From Thermocaproicibacter sp002397355 (GTDB lineage Bacteria; Bacillota; Clostridia; Oscillospirales; Acutalibacteraceae), in the NCBI GenBank assembly GCA_036830905.1, contig DAISNS010000023.1:1-21251 (forward strand): a stretch of DNA of 21,251 nucleotides. Direction: 5' to 3'. The notes under the pieces were generated by a model. It saw only the letters and a list, made by a program, of their open reading frames with translations, was not told the origin of the DNA and searched no databases. This document shows positions 7,000-14,726 of this stretch, piece by piece; position 1 is the first letter of the stretch; the number at the start of each line of letters is the position of its first letter. Both the position numbers and the translations under genes were made by a program.

Positions 7000-7035
7000 C
7001 GTTGCTTCTGCATCGCAACGGTATAAACGGTATAA
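7000..7035 (+). repeat. Short inverted repeat and tandem 9-bp repeat in the tRNA-Gly leader
   Basis: CGTTGC (7000-7005) and GCAACG (7015-7020) are inverted around 9 bases. They are followed by two head-to-tail copies of ACGGTATAA (7018-7026 and 7027-7035), the second forming a TATAAT. This may be a second start point or part of the discarded 5' leader of the pre-tRNA. Confidence 0.5.
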
Positions 7036-7044
7036 TTGTATGAT

Positions 7045-7120
7045 GCGAATGTAGCTCATCTGGTAGAGCGCCACCTTGCCAAGGTGGAGGTAGCGAGTTC
7101 GAGCCTCGTCGTTCGCTCCA
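7045..7120 (+). tRNA. tRNA-Gly (anticodon GCC)
   Basis: A 76-base cloverleaf with acceptor GCGAATG / CGTTCGC plus T and an encoded CCA. The D-arm is GCTCATCTGGTAGAGC, the anticodon arm CCACC-TTGCCAA-GGTGG (anticodon GCC) and the T-arm has GAGTTCGAGCCTC. It is followed after 7 bases by a terminator. Confidence 0.97.
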
Positions 7121-7127
7121 GGCGAAG

Positions 7128-7156
7128 AAGAACCCGGTTTTGTCCGGGTTCTTTTT
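7128..7156 (+). terminator. Terminator of tRNA-Gly
   Basis: Stem AAGAACCCGG (7128-7137) / CCGGGTTCTT (7144-7153) with a 6-base loop and a TTTTT run at its end. Confidence 0.9.
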
Positions 7157-7228
7157 ATGTATGCATAAATAAAAAAATTAGCGTTTCCGGTGCTTTTTTG
7201 TAAAGAATAATCTTTCTTTGGTAAACAA

Positions 7229-7257
7229 TTGCTTTTTATAAAAAGATAGGATATGAT
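7229..7257 (+). promoter_or_regulatory. Sigma-A promoter of the CofE-like gene
   Basis: TTGCTT (7229-7234), 17-base spacer, TATGAT (7252-7257). A purine-rich GGAAAGAGGAG lies 12-20 bases before the ATG at 7324. The AT-rich stretch 7157-7228 shows nothing else I can support. Confidence 0.6.
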
Positions 7258-7323
7258 AAATCTGTTTTAGCGCGATTTTTTCACTTATCGACACGAAAAA
7301 GGAAAGAGGAGAAATGAAAAATC

Positions 7324-8094
7324 ATGTGCGAAGAAAACGCCGCCGCGCCGCAGGAGGAGTGGTTTGCCCGGAACCCGGAGAAAAAAATCGGCATTCCAGC
7401 GATGGGCCGGAACTATAACCGCTATCCGCTGCGCACGCATTATGTGCGCGTGGGGCAGGACGACTATATCGACCTGGTGAAAAAATATGTGCTTCCCGTC
7501 TGGCGGAAAGGGGACATCCTTTCCATCAGCGAAAAGGTCATTTCCATCTGCGAGGGGAACGTCGTCTATAAAAAGGATGTCAAGGTCAGTTGGCTTGCCC
7601 GCAAGCTGAGCAGGCACGTCCACTACGATTCCGTTGCGGGCCTGCATCTCGCCATTCCGGAGAAGATGCAGGTCGCCATCGACCAGGTGGGCGTGCCGCG
7701 CATTCTCCTTGCCACGTTCTGCGCAGCGGTAACGAGGCCGTTTGGAAAACACGGCGTGTTTTACCAGGTGGCGGGCCGCCAGGCGGCGGGAGTCGACGGC
7801 TTTGAGTCCGACGGTTTCCAGGATTACTATGACATGGCCATTCTTTGCCCGGACGGGACGGATGCCGCCAGAGTCTGCGAGGATATCCGCAATCAGACCG
7901 GCGTGCTCGCGATGGTCGTGGATGCGAACGACCTCGGCTGCGAAATCCTCGGCGTGGCAAAGGAAATCCCGTACAGCACGGAGGAACTCAAGAGCCTGAT
8001 CCGCGACAACCCCGCCTGCCAGGAATCCGAGTGCACGCCCTTCGTCCTGATCCGCCAGGAAGACGAAGAGCCGCCGGCCCCGCCCGCTTCCTGA
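7324..8094 (+). CDS. Coenzyme F420-0:L-glutamate ligase (CofE)-like protein
   Basis: A 256-residue protein resembling the CofE/FbiB N-terminal fold, which in F420-producing microbes adds gamma-linked glutamates to F420-0 using GTP. Family hallmarks are the N-terminal RYPLRTHYVRVGQDDYIDLV, the KGDILSISEKVISICEGNVV segment (usual form DGDILVVxxKxVSxxEGRxV), a mid region with GVPRILLATFCAAVTRPFG, and the C-terminal VVDANDLGCEILGVA. Clostridia are not known as classical F420 producers, and no cofC, cofD, cofG or cofH lies in the window. The true substrate is therefore open; another acidic ligation substrate is possible. The ATG at 7324 has AGGAG about 12 bases upstream, a little long, but a stop in the frame just before it (7315-7317) rules out a further upstream start. 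It is a single-gene unit between a promoter and a hairpin. Confidence 0.8.
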   Translation: MCEENAAAPQEEWFARNPEKKIGIPAMGRNYNRYPLRTHYVRVGQDDYIDLVKKYVLPVWRKGDILSISEKVISICEGNVVYKKDVKVSWLARKLSRHVHYDSVAGLHLAIPEKMQVAIDQVGVPRILLATFCAAVTRPFGKHGVFYQVAGRQAAGVDGFESDGFQDYYDMAILCPDGTDAARVCEDIRNQTGVLAMVVDANDLGCEILGVAKEIPYSTEELKSLIRDNPACQESECTPFVLIRQEDEEPPAPPAS

Positions 8095-8115
8095 GGCGGG
8101 TGCCCATAAGAGCAC

Positions 8116-8145
8116 GAAGCGCCCTGGCTCTGCACGGGGCGCTTC
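8116..8145 (+). terminator. Weak terminator after the CofE-like gene
   Basis: Perfect 9-bp stem GAAGCGCCC (8116-8124) / GGGCGCTTC (8137-8145), followed by a mixed pyrimidine tract (CGCTTTGTCTT) rather than a clean T run. Confidence 0.6.
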
Positions 8146-8165
8146 CGCTTTGTCTTCCCGTCATA

Positions 8166-8194
8166 TTCACAAAGGCCGTGTTTTATGATATAAT
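8166..8194 (+). promoter_or_regulatory. Sigma-A promoter of typA
   Basis: TTCACA (8166-8171), 17-base spacer, TATAAT (8189-8194), about 80 bases before the chosen typA start. Confidence 0.65.
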
Positions 8195-8275
8195 ATTAAG
8201 GTTCCGGTTTTTATGAACAAATCAGAAATTGCCGCGGAAACACCGCTGTGCAAACCAAGAAGAAGGAAAAACTGC

Positions 8276-10096
8276 ATGGATGTCAGAAACGATTTAAGAA
8301 ATGTAGCCATCATCGCCCACGTCGACCATGGGAAAACGACGCTTGTGGACCAGCTCCTGCGCCAGAGCGGAGTGTTCCGATCGAACGAGGCCGTAACGGA
8401 CCGCGTGATGGATTCCAACGACCTGGAGCGCGAACGCGGCATTACCATTCTTGCCAAGAATACCGCTGTCCGTTACAAGGGCGTGAAGATCAATATTGTG
8501 GACACTCCCGGACACGCCGATTTCGGCGGCGAAGTGGAGCGCATCCTGATGATGGTGGACGGCGTCCTTCTGCTGGTGGATGCCTTTGAAGGCTGTATGC
8601 CGCAAACGCGCTTCGTGTTGAAAAAGGCGCTCGGCCTCGGGAAGAAACCCCTCGTCGTTATCAATAAGATAGACCGCCCGGGCGCGCGCCCGAAAGAGGT
8701 CGTGGACGAAGTCATCGACCTCTTCATCGAGCTGGGCGCCAACGAAGATCAGCTTGATTTTCCGGTGATCTACGCTTCCGGCCGCGACGGTATCTCGACC
8801 GCGGACCTGGATGTGCCCGGAAAGGATATGCGGCCGCTTTTCGATGCGATCCTGAAAGATATCCCCGCACCGAAAGGCAACCTGAACGGCCCCACCCAGG
8901 TGCTGTTCTCCAACGTGGACTACGACGATTACGTCGGCCGCATCGGCATCGGCCGCGTGGAGCGCGGAAGCGTGCACGACGGCGAAAATGTGGTCCTGTG
9001 CCACCGCGACGGCACCACCAGCAACGTGAAGGTCACGAAGCTGTATCAGTTCGAGGGCCTGAAGCGCGTCGAAGTGGAGCAGGCAAGCCTCGGAGACCTT
9101 GTGGCTGTCTCGGGAGTAACGGGTCTCAATATCGGCGAAACCATCTGTTCGCCGGACTGCATCGAGCCCCTTCCGTTCGTAAAGATCGACGAGCCGACCG
9201 TTTCCATGCTTTTCATGGTGAACAACAGCCCGTTCGCCGGCAGGGAGGGAAAGTATGTCACTTCCCGCAACCTGCGCGACCGCCTGTCCAAGGAAGTGCA
9301 AACGAACGTCGCCCTGCGCGTGGAGGAAACCGATTCGCCGGACACCTTCAAGGTTTCCGGGCGCGGAGAGCTGCACCTTTCTATCCTGATCGAGGAAATG
9401 CGCCGCCAGGGCTATGAGTTCCAGGTTTCCAGCCCGACCGTGATATACAAAGTGATCAACGGCAAAAAGTGCGAGCCGATCGAGCTGCTGATGATCGAAG
9501 TGCCGGATTCCTACGTCGGCGTCGTGATGGAGAAGCTTGGCACGCGCAAGGCGGAGCTGCAGAACATGGGGTCCCGCAACACCGGCGTGACGCACCTGGA
9601 GTTCAAAATCCCCGCGCGCGGCCTGATGGGCTATCGCCAGGAGTTTTTGACGGATACGAACGGCAACGGCATCATGAACAGCATTTTCGATTGCTACGAG
9701 CCGTATAAGGGGGAGATCGCAACACGCACGTCAGGGTCCCTGATTGCCCACGAGATGGGAGAATCCACCGGTTACGGCCTGTTTTACGCGCAGGACCGCG
9801 GCAGGATGTTCATCGGGCCCGGCGTCGAGGTCTATGAAGGCATGATCGTAGGCGTCAGCCCGAAGTCTGAGGATATCACGGTGAACGTATGCAAAAAAAA
9901 GCATGCCACCAACACGCGTGCCTCCGGCTCCGACGAAGCGCTCAAGCTCACGCCGCCCAGCGTCCTGAGCCTGGAGCAGTGCCTGGAGTTCATCAAGCCG
10001 GACGAGTTTGTGGAAGTGACGCCGAAGAGCATCCGGATGCGCAAGACGATTCTGAACAAAGAGCAGCGCATGAAAAACGCCGCCAGAAAAAAGTAA
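8276..10096 (+). CDS. typA: Ribosome-associated translational GTPase TypA/BipA
   Basis: A translation-factor GTPase that binds 70S ribosomes and assists 50S assembly and stress or cold adaptation. From the ATG at 8276 (MDVRNDLRNVAIIAHVDHGK) it has 606 residues, the usual length. Motifs in order are G1 AHVDHGKTTL, G2 RERGITI, G3 DTPGHADF and G4 NKID. They are followed by the EF-G-like beta-barrel and domains including GRGELHLSILIEEMRRQGYE and RGLMGYRQEFLTDTNG. The C-terminal BipA-specific part carries GPGVEVYEGMIVG and a lysine-rich basic end. An in-frame ATG at 8213 would add 21 residues that do not resemble the family; 8276 has AAGGA upstream and starts at the conserved N-terminus. The DEDDh exonuclease gene begins one base after its stop. 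Confidence 0.97.
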   Translation: MDVRNDLRNVAIIAHVDHGKTTLVDQLLRQSGVFRSNEAVTDRVMDSNDLERERGITILAKNTAVRYKGVKINIVDTPGHADFGGEVERILMMVDGVLLLVDAFEGCMPQTRFVLKKALGLGKKPLVVINKIDRPGARPKEVVDEVIDLFIELGANEDQLDFPVIYASGRDGISTADLDVPGKDMRPLFDAILKDIPAPKGNLNGPTQVLFSNVDYDDYVGRIGIGRVERGSVHDGENVVLCHRDGTTSNVKVTKLYQFEGLKRVEVEQASLGDLVAVSGVTGLNIGETICSPDCIEPLPFVKIDEPTVSMLFMVNNSPFAGREGKYVTSRNLRDRLSKEVQTNVALRVEETDSPDTFKVSGRGELHLSILIEEMRRQGYEFQVSSPTVIYKVINGKKCEPIELLMIEVPDSYVGVVMEKLGTRKAELQNMGSRNTGVTHLEFKIPARGLMGYRQEFLTDTNGNGIMNSIFDCYEPYKGEIATRTSGSLIAHEMGESTGYGLFYAQDRGRMFIGPGVEVYEGMIVGVSPKSEDITVNVCKKKHATNTRASGSDEALKLTPPSVLSLEQCLEFIKPDEFVEVTPKSIRMRKTILNKEQRMKNAARKK

Positions 10097-10097
10097 G

Positions 10098-11000
10098 ATG
10101 GATTTTGTCGTCCTGGATCTTGAGTGGAACGGCGCTTACAGCCGGCGCATTAAGCATTTTCTCAATGAAATCATCGAAATCGGCGCCGTGCGCGTCGACG
10201 GCAGCCTGAAAGTCCTGGACACCTTCGAGGCGCTGGTCCGCCCGCAGGTTGGGAAAAAGATCAGTGGAAAAGTCAAAACGCTGACGAGCATCACGAACGA
10301 GGAACTGGAAAACGGGCTCGTTTTCATGCAGGCGGTCAGCCGTTTCGGCAAATGGGCGAAAGACGCCGCCGTGGTGACGTGGGGAACCTCGGATATTCTG
10401 GCGCTGATCGAAAACTACAGCTATTACGGCGGCGGCGACCGTGTCCCGTTTTTGTCGCGTTACGCCGACATTCAGGCTTACTGCGAGCACGAGGCGAGAA
10501 GCGGCGGTCCGGGCCGGCAAATGGGCCTGAGCGCGGCGGCGGATCTGCTCGGCGTCGACGAAAGCGGCTTCGACCACCACCGTGCTCTTGGGGACAGCCT
10601 GCTCGCGCTGCGTTGCTTTCAAAAAGTATATGATCCCGGGCGGTTTGCGCCGTTCCTTCAGGATGCGAAGGATGACGAGTTTTACCGGCGGATGGAATTT
10701 AAAAACATGGTGATCTGCGACTTGAGCAATCCGCTGATCCACCCGCAGGATCTCGCGTTCCGCTGCGACGCGTGCGGACACAGTGCGCGGCGGATCGGGG
10801 AGTGGCAGCTTCACAACAAAAGTTTTTTCGCCTTGTTCCATTGCAGCCGGTGCGACAAAAAGTTTTACGGCCGCGTTCAGTTCAAACTGAAATACGAAGG
10901 GCTTGCGGTCAAGAAAAAAATCCTGCCCTATCGGGAAAAAGAGTCGGAGGAAGCAAAGGACGAATCCTCTGCGGAGGAAGGCACCCGAGAAATCGAATAA
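10098..11000 (+). CDS. DEDDh 3'-5' exonuclease with C-terminal zinc ribbon
   Basis: A 300-residue RNase T / DnaQ-superfamily nuclease. The catalytic acidic residues are visible: Asp7 and Glu9 (VVLDLEWN), Asp99 (TWGTSDILAL) and the His161...Asp166 pair (HRALGDSLLAL) that defines the DEDDh subtype. After the nuclease domain (to ~180) comes a C-terminal zinc ribbon with Cys223, Cys226, Cys249 and Cys252 (CDACG...CSRCD), then a Lys/Glu-rich tail. The substrate (DNA or RNA) cannot be told from sequence. The fusion suggests a nucleic-acid-binding or protein-docking module. The start overlaps no strong ribosome binding site and lies one base after the typA stop, so translation is probably coupled to typA. 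A symmetrical hairpin terminates the pair. Confidence 0.88.
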   Translation: MDFVVLDLEWNGAYSRRIKHFLNEIIEIGAVRVDGSLKVLDTFEALVRPQVGKKISGKVKTLTSITNEELENGLVFMQAVSRFGKWAKDAAVVTWGTSDILALIENYSYYGGGDRVPFLSRYADIQAYCEHEARSGGPGRQMGLSAAADLLGVDESGFDHHRALGDSLLALRCFQKVYDPGRFAPFLQDAKDDEFYRRMEFKNMVICDLSNPLIHPQDLAFRCDACGHSARRIGEWQLHNKSFFALFHCSRCDKKFYGRVQFKLKYEGLAVKKKILPYREKESEEAKDESSAEEGTREIE

Positions 11001-11036
11001 GAAAACGCCGAAGCGAAAAAATGCCTCGGCGTTTTC
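11001..11036. terminator. Bidirectional terminator between the exonuclease and the convergent hydrolase
   Basis: GAAAACGCCGA (11001-11011) pairs perfectly with TCGGCGTTTTC (11026-11036). The stem has A-rich and T-rich arms, so it reads as a U-tailed terminator in both directions. It begins directly at the exonuclease stop codon and lies 22 bases past the end of the minus-strand hydrolase. Confidence 0.85.
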
Positions 11037-11058
11037 TCATGGGGAAAAAGCAGCGCCG

Positions 11059-12048
11059 TTACGGGAGCTTTTCCAGTCCGCCGCTGATCCGCCGCAGCGT
11101 CTCCTCGTCCAGAAGTCCCTGCGAATACTGCGCAACCAGGCGCAGCGGGAAATGGGCGACGATAGGCTCCGCCGCGGTGATCTTCTGAATGGCGGGAAAG
11201 TACTTTTCCACCACGGCGGCCGCGGCCGGGTTCCGCATCAGGCGGGAAATCGCCATATCGACGCTCGGGCGGGTCAGCCTTTGGAGCGGCGCCGTCTCGT
11301 CGGTTCCGTTCAGGGGAAAACCGCCCCAGACGTTGCGGAGAAAACGGGCGCTGGCGTCGAGCCATTCCCCGACCGCCGGATTCGCCATTCCCCGCGCGCC
11401 GTTCGCGACGGCGTCCGTCGCGAGGGAAATGCCGTGAGGGCCGGCGAGGTAGACGTGCAGTTCAAAGTAGATGTCGTTTTTTGCCAGCGCCTGGGCGAAG
11501 GACAGGCTGTTTTCCACAGGAACGATGCAGTCGTCCGAAGTGGCGAAAAGGAAAGTCGGCGGCGTGTCCTCCGAGACGCATTCGTCCGCCGGCGCGATTT
11601 CTTTTCCCATCAGCGGACCGAACTTCGCCGTCGTCACCGCATAACCGAGGATCAGCGCGTTCGGCTTTTCCCTGCTGACCGTGCCGAGGCTCGCAGCCAG
11701 GTGCCCGCCGGCGGAAAAGCCCACTGCGGCGATTTTCTGCGCGTTGATATGCAGGCGTCCGGCATTCTCGCGCAGATAGTCCAGCGCCGCTTCGGCGTCC
11801 TGCAGGGAGTGCTCGAAGGGCTCTTCCGCTCCCACGCTGTAGCGGAGCACAAAGGCATTGAAGCCTTTCCCCATGTAAGCCAGCGCGACCGGCTCCGCTT
11901 CCCGGTCGGAACACATCGTGTATCCTCCGCCGGGGAAAATGAGCACTGCGGGGCGGACCGACGCGGTTTTCATCTCTTCGCTTTCATCGAAAAGATAAGC
12001 CGAGAGCTTTGCGCCGTTCGGCCGGAGCGTTTCGGTAAAAAATTGCAT
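11059..12048 (-). CDS. Alpha/beta hydrolase (acetyl-esterase-like) with C-terminal helical extension
   Basis: A 329-residue protein whose first ~240 residues form an alpha/beta hydrolase of the BD-FAE / acetyl-xylan esterase-like group. It has an oxyanion-hole motif FPGGGY (38-43), a nucleophile elbow GFSAGGH with Ser112, an acid near Asp172/Asp173 (TSDDCIV) and His205 (GPHG). There is no signal peptide, so it is probably cytoplasmic and may deacetylate imported carbohydrates, though the substrate is unknown. Residues ~258-329 form an extra helical segment (RPSVDMAISRLMRNPAAAAVVEKYFP... to LEKLP) not needed for the hydrolase fold. I recall similar tails on sugar-active enzymes of gut Firmicutes, but this is from memory. 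The ATG at 12046-12048 has GGAAGGG 6 bases upstream. It is a single gene, divergent from exoA. Confidence 0.88.
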   Translation of the reverse strand: MQFFTETLRPNGAKLSAYLFDESEEMKTASVRPAVLIFPGGGYTMCSDREAEPVALAYMGKGFNAFVLRYSVGAEEPFEHSLQDAEAALDYLRENAGRLHINAQKIAAVGFSAGGHLAASLGTVSREKPNALILGYAVTTAKFGPLMGKEIAPADECVSEDTPPTFLFATSDDCIVPVENSLSFAQALAKNDIYFELHVYLAGPHGISLATDAVANGARGMANPAVGEWLDASARFLRNVWGGFPLNGTDETAPLQRLTRPSVDMAISRLMRNPAAAAVVEKYFPAIQKITAAEPIVAHFPLRLVAQYSQGLLDEETLRRISGGLEKLP

Positions 12049-12104
12049 ATGGCACCCTTCCTTTCGTCCTTTGCTATCGGTTGCTTGTTTGGAATATTAC
12101 TATT

Positions 12105-12133
12105 GTAATACCATGTGCGGCGCGAAAAGTCAA
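12105..12133 (-). promoter_or_regulatory. Promoter of the alpha/beta hydrolase gene
   Basis: Minus strand TTGACT (12128-12133), 17-base spacer, TATTAC (12105-12110); a TACAAT overlaps it 3 bases further on. Confidence 0.6.
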
Positions 12134-12183
12134 AAGAATTTTCAAGACTCTTTTCCGGCCTGCGCCTGGAAAGGCTCGGAATG

Positions 12184-12192
12184 TGGTATAAT
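12184..12192 (+). promoter_or_regulatory. Extended -10 promoter of exoA
   Basis: TGGTATAAT with a perfect TATAAT at 12187-12192. No -35 box is recognisable at the correct distance. It is the same sequence as the dnaD-like operon promoter. Confidence 0.65.
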
Positions 12193-12228
12193 GCGGGTAG
12201 AATCCCTGCAACAAAGGAGGGGGCAGCT

Positions 12229-12981
12229 GTGAAGCTGATATCCTGGAATGTGAACGGTCTGCGCGCTTGCCTTGGAAAGGGCTTCCTCGATTTTTTTCAG
12301 CTTTCGGGCGCGGATGTTTTCTGCGTTCAGGAAACGAAAATGCAGCGAGAGCAGGCCGAAATTTCCCTGCCGGGCTATGAGCAGTACTGGAATTCGGCCG
12401 GAAAAAAGGGGTATTCCGGAACGGCCGTCTTTTCCCGCGTGAAGCCTCTCAATGTCTCCTATGGACTCGGCCGGCCGGAGCTCGACGGGGAAGGCCGTTT
12501 GATCACGCTCGAATTTCAGGACTTTTTTCTCGTAAACGTCTATACGCCGAATTCCCAGGAAGGCCTGGCGCGTCTGCCGTTCCGCATGGAATGGGACGAT
12601 GCGTTCCGCGCCTGTCTCCATTCTCTGGATGAAAGAAAGCCGGTCGTCGCCTGCGGCGACATGAACGTTGCGCACGAAGAGATCGACTTGAAAAACCCGA
12701 AACCGAACCGCGGGAAAGCCGGGTTTACGGATGAGGAGCGGCGGAAGATGACGGACCTGATTGCCGCCGGCTTTACCGACAGCTTCCGGTACCTGCATCC
12801 GGCGGAAACGGGCGCCTACACCTGGTGGTCTTACCGCTTTCACGCGCGTCAGACGAACGCCGGGTGGCGCATCGACTATTTTCTCGTTTCCGACCGCCTG
12901 CGCGGCCGCGTGGCGGAGAGCCGGATCCGCGCGGATGTGATGGGAAGCGACCATTGCCCGGTCGAGCTGACGCTGGAATAG
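12229..12981 (+). CDS. exoA: Exodeoxyribonuclease III / class II AP endonuclease (ExoA)
   Basis: Cleaves the DNA backbone at abasic sites in base-excision repair and has 3'-5' exonuclease activity. Conserved residues of the exonuclease III / APE1 fold are visible: Asn7 (ISWNVNGLR), Glu35 (FCVQETKM), YTPNS, GDMNVAHEEIDL, the Trp-rich WWSYRFHAR, WRIDYFLVS, and the terminal catalytic SDHCPV. From the GTG at 12229 it has 250 residues, normal for the ExoA type. That GTG lies 8 bases after AAAGGAGG, and the product begins exactly at the conserved N-terminus. The open frame upstream to 12115 runs through the promoter and is rejected. The beta-CASP gene starts 32 bases downstream and is probably co-transcribed. 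Confidence 0.96.
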   Translation: MKLISWNVNGLRACLGKGFLDFFQLSGADVFCVQETKMQREQAEISLPGYEQYWNSAGKKGYSGTAVFSRVKPLNVSYGLGRPELDGEGRLITLEFQDFFLVNVYTPNSQEGLARLPFRMEWDDAFRACLHSLDERKPVVACGDMNVAHEEIDLKNPKPNRGKAGFTDEERRKMTDLIAAGFTDSFRYLHPAETGAYTWWSYRFHARQTNAGWRIDYFLVSDRLRGRVAESRIRADVMGSDHCPVELTLE

Positions 12982-13013
12982 GCATTTTCAAAACGGCGAA
13001 CGGAGGAAACGCC

Positions 13014-14609
13014 ATGAAGCTGGTATTTTACGGTGCGGACAAGGAAGTGACGGGAAGCTGCCACTGCCTTGAGGCCTGCGGGAAAAGGATCCTTGTGGAC
13101 TGCGGTCTGGAGCAGGGGATCGATGAGGCGGAAAACGGACGGCTTCCCTTTTATGCGTCGCAGATCGACGATGTTATCGTCACGCATGCGCACATCGACC
13201 ACAGCGGCCGCCTTCCGCTTTTGGTCAAAGACGGCTACGGGGGAAAAATCCACGCCACGAGGGCGACGTGCGACCTGCTCGGCATCATGCTGCGCGACAG
13301 CGCCCATATCCAGGAAATGGATGCCGTGACCAACAACCGCAAGGGCCTGCGGGCCGGCCGGAAACCGCAGGATCCGCTCTATACGGTGAAGGACGCGGAC
13401 GAGACCCTTGCGCGCCTTTCGCCCTGCGAATACGGCGAAACGGTCCCGCTCTGCGAAGGCGTCGCTTTCCGCATGGTGGACGCGGGACATCTGCTCGGTT
13501 CGGCGTCCGTCGAAATCCTGGTGACGGAAGACGGCGAAACGAAGAAAATCGTCTTTTCGGGCGACATCGGCAACGTCGATCAGCCCATCATCCGCAACCC
13601 GCAGTATCTCGCCGAAGCGGACTACGTCGTGATGGAGTCCACCTACGGCAACCGCGACCACGATCCGGTCGTCAGCTATATTCCCGCCCTCGCCAAAGTG
13701 TTCGACGAGGCGTTTGCCGCGGGCGGGAACGTCGTTATCCCAAGCTTTGCCGTGGGGCGCACCCAGGAGCTCCTCTACCTGATCCGGGAGATGAAGGAAC
13801 GGGGCCTGGTCGGGAGTTTGCCGGACTTCCCGGTTTATGTGGACAGCCCGCTTGCCGCCGAGGCGACGAAAATTTACAGCGGCGACCTCGCCGGATATGC
13901 GGATGAGGATACCGTTCGCGTGATCCGCGGGGGTTTTCGGCCGCTGGCCTTTTCCAACCTGCATATCTGCGGGACCGTGGAGGAATCCCGCGCCCTCAAC
14001 GACGACCGCAGACCGAAGGTGATCATTTCTTCCAGCGGCATGTGCGAGGCCGGACGCATCCGCCACCATCTGAAGCATAACCTCTGGCGGCCGGAATGCA
14101 CCGTCGTTTTCGTCGGCTATCAGGCGGAGGGGACGCTTGGCCGCATGCTGGTGGACGGAATAAAACAGGTGAAACTTTTCGGAGAGGAAGTAGAGGTGCA
14201 GGCGCGGATCCGCAACTTTAAGGCGCTCTCCGCGCATGCGGACCGGAAGGGACTTCTGCGCTGGATCGGCGCGTTCCGCGAGAAGCCGCGGCGCGTATTC
14301 GTCGTCCACGGCGAAGAAAGCGTGGCGGAAGAATTCGCCGGGGAGCTGAAAAAGCGCGGTTTCAGCGTATATGTGCCGAATTTCAAGGCGGTGGCCGACC
14401 TGGAAGGAAATCAAATTCTTGACGCGGGCATTCCCCCCGAAAAACGGCGCTCTGCAAAAACCGCGAAAGGCTCGTCCGCCTTTTCGCGCCTGCTTGCCGC
14501 CGGCCAGCGGCTGTTGCGCGTCATCGGGCACAACGAGGGCGGGGCAAACAAGGACCTTGCGAAGTTCACCAGCCAGATCGAGTCCCTTTGCGACAAGTGG
14601 GACCGGTAG
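13014..14609 (+). CDS. MBL-fold beta-CASP metallo-hydrolase (RNA-processing type)
   Basis: A 531-residue metallo-beta-lactamase / beta-CASP protein related to RNase J, CPSF73 and TTHA0252, thus probably a metal-dependent ribonuclease. Metal ligands are in THAHIDHSG (His58, His60, Asp62, His63), DAGHLLGSA and GDIGN. The beta-CASP part shows ESTYGNRDH, SFAVGRTQELLYLI and VDSPLAAEATKIY. The C-terminal motifs are ISSSGMCEAGRIRHHL, the RMMBL-type LSAHADRKGLLRWI and VHGEE. About 60 residues follow the usual end (SAKTAKGSSAF to CDKWDR), an extension of unknown role. The ATG at 13014 has GGAGG 7 bases upstream. An in-frame ATG at 12825 would lie inside exoA and adds non-family residues, so it is rejected. 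It is the second gene after exoA. Confidence 0.93.
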   Translation: MKLVFYGADKEVTGSCHCLEACGKRILVDCGLEQGIDEAENGRLPFYASQIDDVIVTHAHIDHSGRLPLLVKDGYGGKIHATRATCDLLGIMLRDSAHIQEMDAVTNNRKGLRAGRKPQDPLYTVKDADETLARLSPCEYGETVPLCEGVAFRMVDAGHLLGSASVEILVTEDGETKKIVFSGDIGNVDQPIIRNPQYLAEADYVVMESTYGNRDHDPVVSYIPALAKVFDEAFAAGGNVVIPSFAVGRTQELLYLIREMKERGLVGSLPDFPVYVDSPLAAEATKIYSGDLAGYADEDTVRVIRGGFRPLAFSNLHICGTVEESRALNDDRRPKVIISSSGMCEAGRIRHHLKHNLWRPECTVVFVGYQAEGTLGRMLVDGIKQVKLFGEEVEVQARIRNFKALSAHADRKGLLRWIGAFREKPRRVFVVHGEESVAEEFAGELKKRGFSVYVPNFKAVADLEGNQILDAGIPPEKRRSAKTAKGSSAFSRLLAAGQRLLRVIGHNEGGANKDLAKFTSQIESLCDKWDR

Positions 14610-14617
14610 GCTTTCTT

Positions 14618-14659
14618 ACGGAAACCGGGCCGCAGATTTTTCTGCGGCCCGGTTTCCGT
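14618..14659. terminator. Very strong hairpin between convergent genes
   Basis: A 19-bp perfect stem (14618-14636 with 14641-14659; outer bases ACGGAAACC / GGTTTCCGT) closes a TTTT loop. No T run follows on either strand, so it is an atypical but very stable bidirectional transcription barrier after the beta-CASP gene. Smaller inverted repeats lie in the remaining stretch before ogt. Confidence 0.6.
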
Positions 14660-14726
14660 GTCTGATGCGTTATTTTTTATGGAAAAGAGTATTCCGGTTT
14701 TCCCGGGCTGCCGCGGACAGCCTGCT

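Noticed and set aside
8294..9595. 433-codon minus-strand open frame opposite typA
   Set aside because: Antisense shadow of a long, strongly conserved gene; composition rich in His/Asp/Val as expected for a reverse reading.
12115..12228. N-terminal extension of exoA from ATG 12115
   Set aside because: It would place the -10 box and the ribosome binding site inside the coding sequence; the GTG at 12229 matches the family start.
12876..14531. 551-codon minus-strand open frame opposite the beta-CASP gene
   Set aside because: A GC-rich shadow frame: no recognisable domain, no ribosome binding site, and the plus strand has all the family motifs.
14618..14659. Inverted repeat as an insertion-sequence end or CRISPR repeat
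   Set aside because: The two arms are separated by only 4 bases, occur once, and enclose no transposase or spacers.
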